This document shows positions 7,647 to 15,507 of a stretch of DNA of 29,677 nucleotides, piece after piece; positions within the stretch are counted from its first letter, which is position 1, and each line of letters opens with the position of its first letter. Origin of the DNA: an uncultured Lachnospiraceae bacterium (GTDB lineage Bacteria > Bacillota > Clostridia > Lachnospirales > Lachnospiraceae); assembly GCA_910586255.1 (NCBI GenBank), contig CAJUHR010000044.1, forward strand, positions 1 to 29,677, read 5' to 3'. Below the pieces are notes generated by a model. That model saw only the letters and a program-made list of their open reading frames with translations. It ran no database searches and was not told the origin of the DNA. The position numbers were made by a program, and so were the translations under genes.

Positions 7647-7922
7647 ATGTCAACAAACACTTTCGTTGACAATGCAAAGGTTATGGCAAAAGGACAGGTC
7701 ACAATTCCAAAAGATGTCCGTAAAATACTTGGCGTGGCGAGCGGAGACCGTATTTCTTTTATTGTCGAGGGCAGCACAGTCCGTATCGTCAATTCAGCTG
7801 TTTATGCCATGCAGATGCTCCAGGAAGAAATGGCAGGAGAAGCGGAGCGAGCCGGTCTTACATCTGACAATGATGTTATGGCTCTTGTTAAACAACTGAG
7901 AAATGAGGACGAAAAACCATGA
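7647..7922 (+). CDS. AbrB/MazE-type antitoxin (SpoVT-AbrB domain)
   Basis: A 91-aa protein with a swapped-hairpin SpoVT-AbrB DNA-binding domain at about residues 12-52 (AKVMAKGQVTIPKDVRKILGV ... GDRISFIVEG) and a C-terminal helical tail that would bind the toxin. The start is the ATG after AGGAGGTGAATGAT; the frame is open 29 codons further up without a site. Its TGA overlaps the ATG of the PIN gene (ATGA), as in co-translated toxin-antitoxin pairs. It should neutralise the PIN toxin and repress the operon through the palindrome upstream. It is intact although its toxin is broken. Confidence 0.88.
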   Translation: MSTNTFVDNAKVMAKGQVTIPKDVRKILGVASGDRISFIVEGSTVRIVNSAVYAMQMLQEEMAGEAERAGLTSDNDVMALVKQLRNEDEKP

Positions 7923-8325
7923 GGGTTCTGATTGAGATACCAATGTCCTCATATCTGCGGCACTCCATGGGAACAGTGTTCCTTTTCAGGCTTATGTAAA
8001 AGCCTCCTCTTATCCTAATCACGGATTAATCTGTGAACAGAATGTGGACGAAATGAAACGGATATTCAACAAGAAATTTCCAAAGCGCCTGGCCGCATTG
8101 GATAAATTCCTTTCCACTGCCTTACTGACCCTGGAATTAGTACCCATCCCAACAGATGAAAATATGTCAGAATCGAAGATCAGGGATGCAGACGACCGTC
8201 CCATTTTAAGAGCAGCGATAGAAGCAAAGGCTGATGTCCTGCTCACTGGTGATAAGGATTTTCTTGAATCAGGCTTGAAAAATCCGATGATTCTAACACC
8301 GGCTGAGTTTCTCAATATGAATTAA
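7919..8325 (+). pseudogene. PIN-domain toxin, broken by a 2-bp duplication in codon 6
   Basis: If the GA at 7934-7937 (GAGA) is read as a single GA, the reading frame runs from the ATG at 7919 to 8325 and gives a typical PIN-family RNase toxin of about 135 aa: MRVLIDTNVLISAAL at the start, then RDADDRPILRAAIEAKADVLLTGDKDFL at the end. The acidic residues of D-T-N, D-A-D-D and GDKDF would form the metal site. With the duplication the first catalytic Asp codon is destroyed and the frame stops after about 26 codons. A fragment from an internal ATG near 8053 could still be made but lacks the first catalytic Asp. Confidence 0.85.
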
Positions 8326-8403
8326 AATAGCTTTGTACGGCAAGACAGTAATATTTTGTAAAGGGGGTTTCAGAATCAAATTCACCAAAATTTCTATTTC
8401 TGG

Positions 8404-8441
8404 AAAAAATAAAGCCGGGAATTTGTTTTTAGATTCCCGGC
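8404..8441 (-). terminator. Hairpin terminator GCCGGGAAT/ATTCCCGGC
   Basis: A 9-bp perfect stem (8414-8422 with 8433-8441) is followed on the minus strand by TTTATTTTTT. It also closes the intact end of the toxin region on the plus side. Confidence 0.7.
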
Positions 8442-8541
8442 CTATAGTTTCGTTTATGCTGTCCGTAGCAGCCAGAATATCCAGTCTCACTGACTGGTTC
8501 GGAAAATTCTCCATAAATACCTGAGTACAAACATTTAACAC
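8442..8541 (-). pseudogene. N-terminal fragment of an Rpn-like gene
   Basis: The minus strand encodes FMENFPNQSVRLDILAATDS, which matches the RxVRLDI strand carrying the first catalytic Asp in Rpn/PDDEXK_2 proteins. The frame then runs into a terminator hairpin. Nothing else of the gene remains here. The 110 bp on to the next fragment hold nothing I can identify. Confidence 0.45.
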
Positions 8542-8651
8542 CTTTTAATCTGCCTTCCCAACACAATCTGCAATACCAATTCTATGCCCGGCATATCTCC
8601 TTCAAAAACATTTTGTGAGGGAATCATCAAGCAGGCGAAACATCTACCTAT

Positions 8652-8867
8652 TTATAAGATATGATACTCCCTATACAATTCCTGCCGATACTCCTTATCT
8701 ACCCCAATCCGCCCAATGGCATCATACCGCTTCTCCTGCAGCAACTTTTGGGTCAACAGCGCATATCGATTTTCCCCTTGATCAATCCCCTTTTCAAGAT
8801 TCTCCTGGTCACGCATCAGCAACGTCATATACTCCCGCCTCCATTCCCAGCGCCTCTTTACCCACAC
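8652..8867 (-). pseudogene. C-terminal fragment of an Rpn-family gene (copy 2)
   Basis: Up to 71 residues repeat the C-terminal end of the intact neighbour: WRREYMTLLMRDQENLEKG, then GENRYALLTQKLLQEKRYDAI, then RQELYREYHIL. Its DNA is almost the same as the 3' end of copy 1 at 7001. It lies 18 bp downstream of the stop of the intact copy, so tail duplication next to a living gene is likely. Confidence 0.8.
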
Positions 8868-8885
8868 CTCATTTTGTTTCTGCCC

Positions 8886-9671
8886 TTACAGGATATGGTA
8901 CTCTTTATATAACTTCTGGCGATATACTTTATCCTTACCAGCTTGCTCAATCGCATCATAACGGTTTTCTTTCAACAATTTTTGAATCAGTTGTGCATAT
9001 CGATTTTCGCCCTTCTCGATATTCTCCTGGTCACGCATCAGCAACGTCATATACTCCCGCCTCCATTCTCGGTTCTTCTTCGCCCTGCTCACTTCCGCTT
9101 CCAGCTTCCGTACCAGAGGACTGTCGCTTTCCCTTCCGCCCACATAATCCAGAAACGCTTTCAGGCCACCGCTTATATCCCCTTTGGTTCCTTCCGTATT
9201 GAGGAACATTTTAACCGTCCCGTCCCCCAATGTAATCTCATGGTTCTCCTGACACAGGTTCTCAAAGGTATACTGGTGCCTCCCCTCCCCGAACAGGTCA
9301 AAGGTGCAGATAAAGATTACATAGCTTTTCTTTAGGTTCCAGTATGGTTCTCCCTTATCTAACTCCTGCAAATCAATCAGGCTTGCGTAGTAGCGGCTCC
9401 GCTTGGGCAGCTCCCTGGTATCTGTGGCCTGCATCTCCACATTATAGACCGTTTTTTCCTCATCTTTTACATAGATATCCAGCCTTACACTCCTGGCATC
9501 CTTATCCTCGTCCACAGCCTTCTGCCGTTCCGGGTATTCGATTCTCCCGATGGCAATCCCCAGGATGGTCTCCAATGTCTCCTTACATATCTCCGGGTTG
9601 CTCATGACTTTTCCAAAAAGAAAATCATTGGAAAGCCCCAGTTCCTCCCAGTCTGTTCTTTTGTTTCCCAT
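8886..9671 (-). CDS. Rpn-family PD-(D/E)XK nuclease / putative transposase, intact
   Basis: A 261-aa protein with the full PDDEXK_2 (Rpn, recombination-promoting nuclease) layout: SNDFLFGKVMSNPE near the start, VRLDIYVKD with the catalytic Asp65, YNVEMQ with Glu79 and Gln81, ELPKRSRYYASLID, and SYVIFICTFDLFGEGRHQYTF. The C-terminal region is a helical, repeat-like tail (MRDQENIEKGENRYAQL). Rpn proteins in other bacteria cut DNA and raise RecA-independent recombination; some act in phage defence. The gene has its own promoter and ends in the same REYHIL-type tail as the two broken copies downstream. Confidence 0.88.
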   Translation of the reverse strand: MGNKRTDWEELGLSNDFLFGKVMSNPEICKETLETILGIAIGRIEYPERQKAVDEDKDARSVRLDIYVKDEEKTVYNVEMQATDTRELPKRSRYYASLIDLQELDKGEPYWNLKKSYVIFICTFDLFGEGRHQYTFENLCQENHEITLGDGTVKMFLNTEGTKGDISGGLKAFLDYVGGRESDSPLVRKLEAEVSRAKKNREWRREYMTLLMRDQENIEKGENRYAQLIQKLLKENRYDAIEQAGKDKVYRQKLYKEYHIL

Positions 9672-9696
9672 AGTTTCTCCTTGTCTTGTTTCTTCT

Positions 9697-9725
9697 ATTA
9701 TAATGAAAATCTGCCTGGATTACAA
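9697..9725 (-). promoter_or_regulatory. Promoter of the intact Rpn gene
   Basis: On the minus strand TTGTAA (9720-9725), 17-bp spacer, TATAAT (9697-9702). It is followed by AAGGAGAAACT and the ATG at 9671. Confidence 0.75.
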
Positions 9726-9798
9726 GGGAGATTTCTTCCCCCGGCTGCACACCTGCCCCACATGGGCAGCACAGGCCAGGCAGAAAGCGGCTGCCTGC

Positions 9799-10305
9799 TT
9801 ACCAGTCAAAATGCACATGCCCGCCTGCATCCACGCACCTCTCACATCGCAGCCACCTCACGCACTCCTCCCGGCTTAAAAAATCCTCGCAGAATACCTC
9901 CCGCTGGGTGCTGTCTATGGCAATATAGATGCCGCCGGCAAAGCACCAGAACAGCCCGCTGGGCTTTCCGGTCTCTATGGCCTGTAATGCCTGTTCCGCA
10001 GAGACTTGCCGGTATCCGTCCCTGCCATGGTTCTCTTTCCCAGCTGCTTCCGTGCCTTCCACCCCATCCGGATATCCCGTGCCCTGAAATCCTTCCAGGA
10101 TAGACCCGGACGTCCCGGTTTCTTCATCCCCGGATGCCCTGGCTTCTTCATTCCCGGGCTTCCTGGTTGCCTCATATCCGGGCTTTCCTGCTTTCTCATA
10201 TCCGGATATCCCGGCTTCTTCATATACAGACATCATGGCTTCCTCACATCCGGGAAGCGCCCGGCATCCTGCCGGGCCTTCCCTTCCCTCCTTCCTCCTC
10301 TCCAT
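9799..10305 (-). CDS. Unknown protein with five 8-residue repeats
   Basis: A 168-aa protein not recognised by family. Residues 28-67 are five degenerate octapeptides ending in Gly (YEEAGISG, YEKAGKPG, YEATRKPG, NEEARASG, DEETGTSG). The C-terminal about 70 residues (SAEQALQAIETGKPSGLFWCF, then IYIAIDSTQREVFCEDFLSREECVRWLR) look like a small folded domain. The start has TAGGAGCGGAC before it. It follows the DUF5688 gene by 8 bp and so belongs to that operon. The repeat region is GC-rich and likely variable between strains. Confidence 0.65.
   Translation of the reverse strand: MERRKEGREGPAGCRALPGCEEAMMSVYEEAGISGYEKAGKPGYEATRKPGNEEARASGDEETGTSGSILEGFQGTGYPDGVEGTEAAGKENHGRDGYRQVSAEQALQAIETGKPSGLFWCFAGGIYIAIDSTQREVFCEDFLSREECVRWLRCERCVDAGGHVHFDW
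10105..10224 (-). repeat. 24-bp coding tandem repeat
   Basis: Five 24-bp units underlie the octapeptide repeats of the 168-aa protein. They share GAAGCCAGGGC-like and CCGG-rich pieces with the non-coding 25-bp repeat at 11636-11739. Confidence 0.65.
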
Positions 10306-10313
10306 GTCCGCTC

Positions 10314-11246
10314 CTACCCGGCAATCCGGATGCCATCCCTGCCCCTCTCATACAGATACACCTCATCGGAAAGCTGGTCTTCCGGGGGGACTTCCAAACC
10401 GTTGATATTCCTCACCATCTGCCGGAGATATTCAAAATCAAGGCGCTTCTCATAAGGCACCAGGAGCACCTCATGGATACTGGACGGCAGGATGACCAAG
10501 TCGCTCTCCTGGGAATTGGCAAATTCTTTCAGCACCCCCGGATACAGGACTGCCCCTGCCCCGTATATCCCCTGCCGGTTGGAGAACACGTATAAGGGCA
10601 CGGCTCCCTCCCTTTTGTCAAAAAAACCGGGGGATAGCAGGATTTCCTCTTCTTCTGCCAGATGGTTTTTTATCATCCCCAGCATCACTTCCTCCATGGA
10701 TTTGATTTCGGGCGGGCACATCCGCATCATATTCTCCTTTGCCTGGGCAAACAGGCCCTGCCCATCCACCGGCCAGCCCTCAGAGATTTCCCGGTGGACT
10801 AACATCCCGGTCTGCCCCCATTCATTCGTCCCCAGCATCACCCAGAAGATAACCTCCATATCCAGGAAAGGGATATGTGGGATTTCCTCTAACAGTGCCT
10901 CATTCCATTTCCGGCTGACTAAGCGGTACATGACCTTATCCCGGACCTTCCCATAATCCGCCGCCTCCCGGTTCCAGTCTTTCAGGCTTCCGGTATCGCT
11001 CTCTAAAACCTTGCAGATATCCTCCGCCGCTTCCTCTATGCCCATATTCCCGCACTGGTACTGGTTGTAGTAGGCCTCGATGCTGGTCACCGTCCGGACC
11101 TGGCCGCCCTCCTTCCTTATCCCTATCCCGAACCGCACCACCTGGTTGTTCTTCTCAATCCGGGTCCTCTCCACCCGGCTCCCGGCTCCTTTTATCCCTT
11201 TCTGTACCCTTTTTCTGATTTCTTCCGTAAACTGCTCTAAATTCAT
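10314..11246 (-). CDS. DUF5688 family protein
   Basis: A 310-aa protein that matches what I know of DUF5688: RTVTSIEAYYNQYQCGN near residues 50-65, the EIPHIPFLDMEVIFWVML stretch, and the conserved end LVILPSSIHEVLLVP, then YLRQMVRNINGLEVPPEDQLSDEVYLYE. The family is common in integrative and conjugative elements of Lachnospiraceae and relatives and has no assigned function. It is cytosolic by sequence. It starts after AAGGAGGATAAGCG, and lies between the small 93-aa gene and the repeat protein in one minus-strand operon. Confidence 0.88.
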   Translation of the reverse strand: MNLEQFTEEIRKRVQKGIKGAGSRVERTRIEKNNQVVRFGIGIRKEGGQVRTVTSIEAYYNQYQCGNMGIEEAAEDICKVLESDTGSLKDWNREAADYGKVRDKVMYRLVSRKWNEALLEEIPHIPFLDMEVIFWVMLGTNEWGQTGMLVHREISEGWPVDGQGLFAQAKENMMRMCPPEIKSMEEVMLGMIKNHLAEEEEILLSPGFFDKREGAVPLYVFSNRQGIYGAGAVLYPGVLKEFANSQESDLVILPSSIHEVLLVPYEKRLDFEYLRQMVRNINGLEVPPEDQLSDEVYLYERGRDGIRIAG

Positions 11247-11264
11247 CGCTTATCCTCCTTCTTT

Positions 11265-11546
11265 CTATGGCTGCTCCTTTTTTATGCTTTCCTTCCCGTG
11301 GCCGCCGGACGCCAGAAAGCCCAGAAAAAGCCCGTCCAGGAATGCCTGGCAGTAGACTTTCCTGCATTCCCCCGCCGCTTTTTCCGCTTCCTCCATGGCG
11401 GCCGTCTCAAACTTCTCCCGGGTCTCTTCATCCATCCGGGCAAAAAGCTTCCGTTCCCAATGGCTGTACCTCCCCGCCTTGTTTTTTCCTAAGATAAAGT
11501 CCACCCGTTCATCCACAAATAATTCCACCAGTTCTTCCCAGTCCAT
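11265..11546 (-). CDS. Small 93-aa acidic helical protein, unknown
   Basis: The protein starts MDWEELVELFVDERVDFIL after GGGGAGGCGCAT and is predicted helical throughout, with many Glu and Lys residues and a hydrophobic segment YCQAFLDGLFLGFLASGG. I do not recognise the family. It precedes the DUF5688 gene by 18 bp in the same operon. Confidence 0.7.
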   Translation of the reverse strand: MDWEELVELFVDERVDFILGKNKAGRYSHWERKLFARMDEETREKFETAAMEEAEKAAGECRKVYCQAFLDGLFLGFLASGGHGKESIKKEQP

Positions 11547-11635
11547 ATGCGCCTCCCCTGTGTTCGCTCTTGTCTGTCCCTGCTTTCTCCCGGCCCTGCT
11601 CCCGGTTCCCGCTTTTCAGGCTGCTCTGGTTTGCT

Positions 11636-11739
11636 GCCCGACATCCGGCCCTGGCTTCTTGCCCGACATCCGGCTCCGGTTTCCCGCCTGGCATCCGGCT
11701 CCGGTTTCTTATCGGCCTGGCATCCTCCCCCGGTTCCCC
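11636..11739. repeat. 25-bp non-coding tandem repeat, four units
   Basis: Units at 11636-11660, 11661-11685, 11686-11710 and, after 4 bp, 11715-11739. The core is GCCYGRCATCCGGCTCCGGT. A 25-bp period does not keep a reading frame, and the block lies between the Rad52-like gene and the 93-aa gene. Confidence 0.75.
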
Positions 11740-11743
11740 GCCC

Positions 11744-12493
11744 TTATGCCGCCCCTTTGGTTTTTGATTTCTTTAAGCCGCTCATGGCATTTTTGTAATT
11801 CTCCTCTGTCATCTCGGTGACGTTCTCAATCTGGTAGCGTTCCAGCACCTGCCTTAAGGGGACGCCCGTCCGTTCCAGCTCCTTTTTCAGCTCGCTGATC
11901 TGGCTCCGGCTGACCTCCGTCACCTTTCCGGCGGCGGGCAGCGCCCCTGCCACGCATCCTCCCCCTGCCTGCCGGGCGTCTCCCATCCGGTAGACCTCCT
12001 GCCCCCTGGCATTGACAATCACCAGGGAAATAATTTCCCGCTCCCTGCTGTATCCAATGTCACGGACACGGAACCGGTCATTGGTATAATACCGGTTCTC
12101 TTTCTCCTTCTTCCGGATGTCGGTTTTCTCCGCCCCCACCCAGATAAAAGGGGCGGTGTACAGTTCCCTGCCCACGCCCCAGTTAAAACATGCCCTCTTA
12201 AAGCTGTCCGATGCCTGCCCTTTCTCCTTCTCCGTGTAGCTCATGGTGCCCACGTCCTGCTTGGCCACCCACTGTTCTTTCTTATTATCCCACACTTCCA
12301 CTGTGCAGTATAAATTCCCGTCCAATACCTGGTGGCTCCTCTTCCAGCCCAGAAAGCCGAATGTTTCATCCAGTATCTTCTGGTCTACCCGGGCATCCTT
12401 AAATAGGAGCAGGCTCAAGCCCCTTTCATTGATGGTGGCAACCCGGCACTCAATCTCCTCTGCCCTTAAAAGCCTTATGGCTGCTGCTTCCAT
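11744..12493 (-). CDS. Rad52/Rad22-like single-strand annealing protein
   Basis: A 249-aa protein with the annealase pattern: a start segment in which a residue pair is followed by CRVATINERGLSLLLFKDARVDQKILDETFG, a strand CTVEVWD, then the hallmark SYTEKEKGQASDSFKRACFNWGVGRELY. The C-terminal about 70 residues (SRSQISELKKELERTGV) are a separate helical domain. Such proteins bind single-stranded DNA and anneal complementary strands. The next gene upstream encodes a YqaJ-type exonuclease, giving the classic exonuclease-annealase pair for homologous recombination of phages and integrative elements. The start follows AAAGGAGGATAT. Confidence 0.85.
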   Translation of the reverse strand: MEAAAIRLLRAEEIECRVATINERGLSLLLFKDARVDQKILDETFGFLGWKRSHQVLDGNLYCTVEVWDNKKEQWVAKQDVGTMSYTEKEKGQASDSFKRACFNWGVGRELYTAPFIWVGAEKTDIRKKEKENRYYTNDRFRVRDIGYSREREIISLVIVNARGQEVYRMGDARQAGGGCVAGALPAAGKVTEVSRSQISELKKELERTGVPLRQVLERYQIENVTEMTEENYKNAMSGLKKSKTKGAA

Positions 12494-12522
12494 ATATCCT
12501 CCTTTTCCCTGAAAGTGATTTT

Positions 12523-13521
12523 TTATCCGGCCATCCTCTCCTCCGGGAACTCCTGGCAGGCCTCTGCAAAATCCTGTAAGCTTCCTCCTGCCGCCACGGG
12601 CTTTACGCAGAACCTCCGGCTACTGGTAAAGGTGCAGAAATCCCGGTATACCTCCGGCATCTCCTTCTTAAGCCGCTTGCTGTCCACCCGGCCGGTCCTT
12701 ACCTGGCTCCAGGATACCCGGAAGCGTTCACTTGCTGCCGCCTCATGCTCCCCGATGGCCAGCTTCACCTCCTGGTCAATCTGCCGCTGTTCCCGCTCCA
12801 GCTCCCCGATCTGCCGGGTAAGCTCCATGCGCCGCTCCAGCTTTTCATCAAACCCTGTCAGGGGAACCATGCTCCCTTTTTGGGGGCTGGAAAACGCCGC
12901 CTCCAGCACGGCATTGCCGGTAAGGGAGCCGTCCGGCTTTGGCATCACCCGGGGGATGACATGGTGGTTCCAGAAATCCGCCTCTAAGGCAGCCAGGCTC
13001 CCTGCCATCTCCTCGTCCCACTCAATCCTCCGGCACTGGAAGTCCTGCCCTAAAATGACCACCGCCAAGTACCACTCCCGTTTCCCGGTGACCGTCATGT
13101 AGTGGAGGCACTGGGCTAAGTAATGGGGCGGCACCTTCCCGTCCTTCCATTGGTTCGCGCTGTAGGGGTTGGCCGTCTTACATTCCAGCCCCGCGTCCTC
13201 CCCCACAACCATCCGGTCCACATCCGCCAGCATGAAGGGATAGCGGGTGCTCCGGTACATCTTATTGGAGCGCCGCACCTTCAGGCCGGTGGCCTCCGTG
13301 AACCGCCTGGCCACGTACTCCTCCAAATCCCTCCCCTGGCGCATGCACTCCCGGTCGGTATCCGTAACCTCCTCCGAGGTCTTGTCCCGGTAAACGCTCA
13401 TGGCATTGGCATAGGGGCTTAATCCGCAGACTGCCCCCGCATCCGAGCCGCCAATCCCGGTTTTCCGGATTTTCAGCCACGTCTCCCGTTCCATCCCGGC
13501 AGTGGGTATCGTAGTATACAT
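12523..13521 (-). CDS. YqaJ-type viral recombinase / lambda-exonuclease family
   Basis: A 332-aa protein. From the start at 13521 (MYTTIPTAGM, after AAAGGAGGAAAAG) it shows RKTGIGGSDAGAVCGLSPYA at 19-38, the Glu of RDLEEYVARRF, MLADVDR near 97-103, and LECKTA at 112-117, which together are the PD-(D/E)XK metal site of the YqaJ/lambda Exo family. HYLAQCLHYM follows with the conserved Gln. It should digest one strand of double-stranded DNA ends and hand the single strand to the Rad52-like protein encoded just downstream. The C-terminal third contains a coiled coil (LTRQIGELEREQRQIDQEV). Confidence 0.9.
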   Translation of the reverse strand: MYTTIPTAGMERETWLKIRKTGIGGSDAGAVCGLSPYANAMSVYRDKTSEEVTDTDRECMRQGRDLEEYVARRFTEATGLKVRRSNKMYRSTRYPFMLADVDRMVVGEDAGLECKTANPYSANQWKDGKVPPHYLAQCLHYMTVTGKREWYLAVVILGQDFQCRRIEWDEEMAGSLAALEADFWNHHVIPRVMPKPDGSLTGNAVLEAAFSSPQKGSMVPLTGFDEKLERRMELTRQIGELEREQRQIDQEVKLAIGEHEAAASERFRVSWSQVRTGRVDSKRLKKEMPEVYRDFCTFTSSRRFCVKPVAAGGSLQDFAEACQEFPEERMAG

Positions 13522-13596
13522 CTTTCTTTTCCTCCTTTTCGTTTTTTGGTATGCACCCAGGGGCACCGTACTGCAGGCGCCCCCGGATACTGGTTC

Positions 13597-13623
13597 CTGT
13601 TATACCAGGTTTCTGTTATACCA
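13597..13623. repeat. 11-bp direct repeat CTGTTATACCA
   Basis: Two copies, 13597-13607 and 13613-13623, lie between the RadC-like and YqaJ genes. They sit in the untranslated gap beside a GC-rich stem (GGGGC near 13560 with GCCCC near 13580). Function unknown. Confidence 0.45.
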
Positions 13624-13647
13624 ACAGGAAACGGATGATAATCTCAA

Positions 13648-14238
13648 TCACCGGCATCCCATCACCCCCTTTCCCGGCCCGGCCCACATCTTCTCCTCCC
13701 GGAAGCTGAAATACTGCCCGTCCCCTAAGATGATATGGTCTACTAAAGGGATGCCCAGGATTTCCCCGGCCTGGCTGGCACGCTCCGTCACCGCCCGGTC
13801 CTCCCGGCTTGGCACTGCCTCCCCGGAGGGGTGGCTGTGGAACAAGAAAATCCCGGCGGCATTGGCCAGGATGGCATGTTTGAACAGGTTCCGGATATCC
13901 ACAACACACTGGTTTAAGCCTCCCACCGCCACCACCTCCGCCGCCACCGGTTTATTCCTCTGGTCCATGCTTAAGACCACTAACAGCTCCCGGTCTGCCC
14001 CTTTAAACAGGGGGCGCACCATCCTGGCCGCCTCCCCCGGCTCCGATACTGCCCCCATGCCGTACAAGTGGCGGCTTTCCTTTACCATCTGCAGGCGGAC
14101 AATGCTTACCTGCCCGTGCTCTAATAGAGACAATGGCATAAATGTTCCCGGCTGTCCCGGCATCTGCCTGTCCACATTTTCTTCCTTCCCATCAGGCAAG
14201 GAAAAGACATCTTCCCCTGCCCACCTCGTGGCCCGCAT
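13648..14238 (-). CDS. radC: RadC-like JAB-domain protein, element type
   Basis: A 196-aa protein with the MPN/JAB metal-site motif HSHPSG at 134-139 and the following Asp147 (SREDRA), plus HIILGDGQYFSFRE at the end. The usual N-terminal helix-hairpin-helix part of chromosomal RadC is missing, as is normal for plasmid and integrative-element RadC proteins. Its cellular role is not settled; a repair or recombination function is often assumed. There is no good ribosome binding site at the first ATG; starts at a GTG or ATG near residue 22-26, which has GGAAGGAAGAAAAT before it, are possible. It lies between the DUF932 and YqaJ genes. Confidence 0.88.
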   Translation of the reverse strand: MRATRWAGEDVFSLPDGKEENVDRQMPGQPGTFMPLSLLEHGQVSIVRLQMVKESRHLYGMGAVSEPGEAARMVRPLFKGADRELLVVLSMDQRNKPVAAEVVAVGGLNQCVVDIRNLFKHAILANAAGIFLFHSHPSGEAVPSREDRAVTERASQAGEILGIPLVDHIILGDGQYFSFREEKMWAGPGKGVMGCR

Positions 14239-14286
14239 GCCGCTTTGGCAGCAGGCTTCCCTGTACGGGCCTGGGCATAAAATAAG

Positions 14287-14314
14287 CCGGGAGCACCTTT
14301 ATTGGCACTCCCGG
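14287..14314 (-). terminator. Hairpin between DUF932 and radC
   Basis: Arms CCGGGAGTGCC and GGTGCTCCCGG on the minus strand pair with two G-U contacts around an AATAAA-like loop, then CTTATTTTATG follows. It would cut or reduce read-through from the DUF932 gene. Confidence 0.6.
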
Positions 14315-14382
14315 TCTGTTGGTATAGTCTCCTGGTTTTCCCATTGGCTCTGCCCTTTTTTGTCTCCCATTGCCGCCGCCCC

Positions 14383-15315
14383 CTATGCCGCCTTCACCAT
14401 GCCGTAAGCCCGGTCAATGAGGGCGTTGCCGTCCACCGTGCGGGCAAACAGGCTCTCCCGGAAATTCGCCCGCTCCCGCAGGGGCTTCGTGTGGGTGGCA
14501 AAGTCGGACACCGCATTGACAAAGCGGTAGCCGTTCTTCCCCACATGCTGTAAATCAGGGGCGTCAAAGTAACGGGTTTTCAGCTCCTCCTTCATGCGCA
14601 GGAGGTTCTTTTTCTGTATCCCGGCCACCCCGTCCGTTAGGGGAAACAAAGCATCGATATACTCATACACCTGCCGGTCGGACAGCTTTCTGCGGTTCAG
14701 ATCTTCAATGGCTTTGCCCAGCCCGGCCATGTACTTTCCGGCATAGAAAAGGGTCTCCCTGGCGTCCTCTAACTTCCCCCGGATGTCCCCCACATGGTTG
14801 GCAGACCAGCTCCTTTTTGCGGTGGAGAGGGCAAGGTTTAAGGTGTTCTGGCAGGCAACCCGGATGGGGGTCATGGCCGCCTTGATGGAGCCGCTCCCGT
14901 CATGGCTGTTCATGAACACCAGGTAGGGGGTGATCTCGTCCCCGGTAATGATATACTGCCGGGGGAGCCTGGCCAGTATCCAGGTACGCCGCCCCTTCTG
15001 CAGGGAGCCGGCCGTTTCATAGGTAACGCCCTCGCCTAAAAGGGCATCCGTAAAGGCAAAGGCCTCCCGGTTCTGGACCACCCGGTAGCGGTCAGTGACC
15101 ACCCCGAGCACCTGGTGGTCGGTATCCCTTAAATTGGCCTTAAACCCCGGCACCGGGATTCCGTCATAGGTCACTAACGCCTTCTGGATGACCTGCCAGT
15201 CCATCCCGGCTAGCTTTAAGGCCGCGCCGGAATCCGGCGCGGCCTTTACGTTTTCCCCCAGTCCATGCCAGGGCTTTGTCCTTGTGTCAAACATGGTTTC
15301 CATTTCTGTTGACAT
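14383..15315 (-). CDS. DUF932 (phage/plasmid-like) protein
   Basis: A 310-aa protein matching the DUF932 family: MFDTRTKPWHGLG at the start, VPGFKANLRDTDHQVLGVVTDRY, then RVACQNTLNLAL near residue 155 and the C-terminal FATHTKPLRERANFRESLF. Found on phages, plasmids and integrative elements; some authors propose a DNA-binding or recombination role, but none is proven. Its start follows AAAGGAGGTAACA. It heads the GC-rich cassette of recombination genes that runs down to the DUF5688 gene. Confidence 0.92.
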   Translation of the reverse strand: MSTEMETMFDTRTKPWHGLGENVKAAPDSGAALKLAGMDWQVIQKALVTYDGIPVPGFKANLRDTDHQVLGVVTDRYRVVQNREAFAFTDALLGEGVTYETAGSLQKGRRTWILARLPRQYIITGDEITPYLVFMNSHDGSGSIKAAMTPIRVACQNTLNLALSTAKRSWSANHVGDIRGKLEDARETLFYAGKYMAGLGKAIEDLNRRKLSDRQVYEYIDALFPLTDGVAGIQKKNLLRMKEELKTRYFDAPDLQHVGKNGYRFVNAVSDFATHTKPLRERANFRESLFARTVDGNALIDRAYGMVKAA

Positions 15316-15417
15316 TGTTACCTCCTTTGATTGGTTGGTTGATTGTTATCAAGGAGATAATATATTGGTGAAAAATGGGAATTTTACAGACTGATGGATG
15401 CTTAAAATACAAAATAC

Positions 15418-15445
15418 GTTCTTAGCAGTATTAATCTGAGAACGA
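15418..15445. promoter_or_regulatory. Inverted repeat upstream of the DUF932 gene
   Basis: CGTTCTTAG ... CTGAGAACG around a 10-bp centre lies about 100 bp upstream of the DUF932 start, next to a weak TTGTAT box. It may be an operator for the cassette or the end of the zinc-ribbon operon. Confidence 0.35.
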
Positions 15446-15507
15446 TGAAAGTCTCATTCTATATATTTCTTAACTTCTTCATATTTTATTACAATATTTC
15501 TCATACA

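Noticed and set aside
8615..9202. Plus-strand frame of 195 codons
   Set aside because: Antisense to the Rpn copies; its internal repetition simply mirrors the duplicated tails.
11636..11739. 25-bp repeats as a CRISPR array
   Set aside because: Units are directly adjacent with no spacers, and no cas genes are present.
13502..14407. Long plus-strand frame (301 codons) over the RadC-like and YqaJ region
   Set aside because: It is antisense to two well-supported genes in GC-rich DNA, has no ribosome binding site and no recognisable domain.
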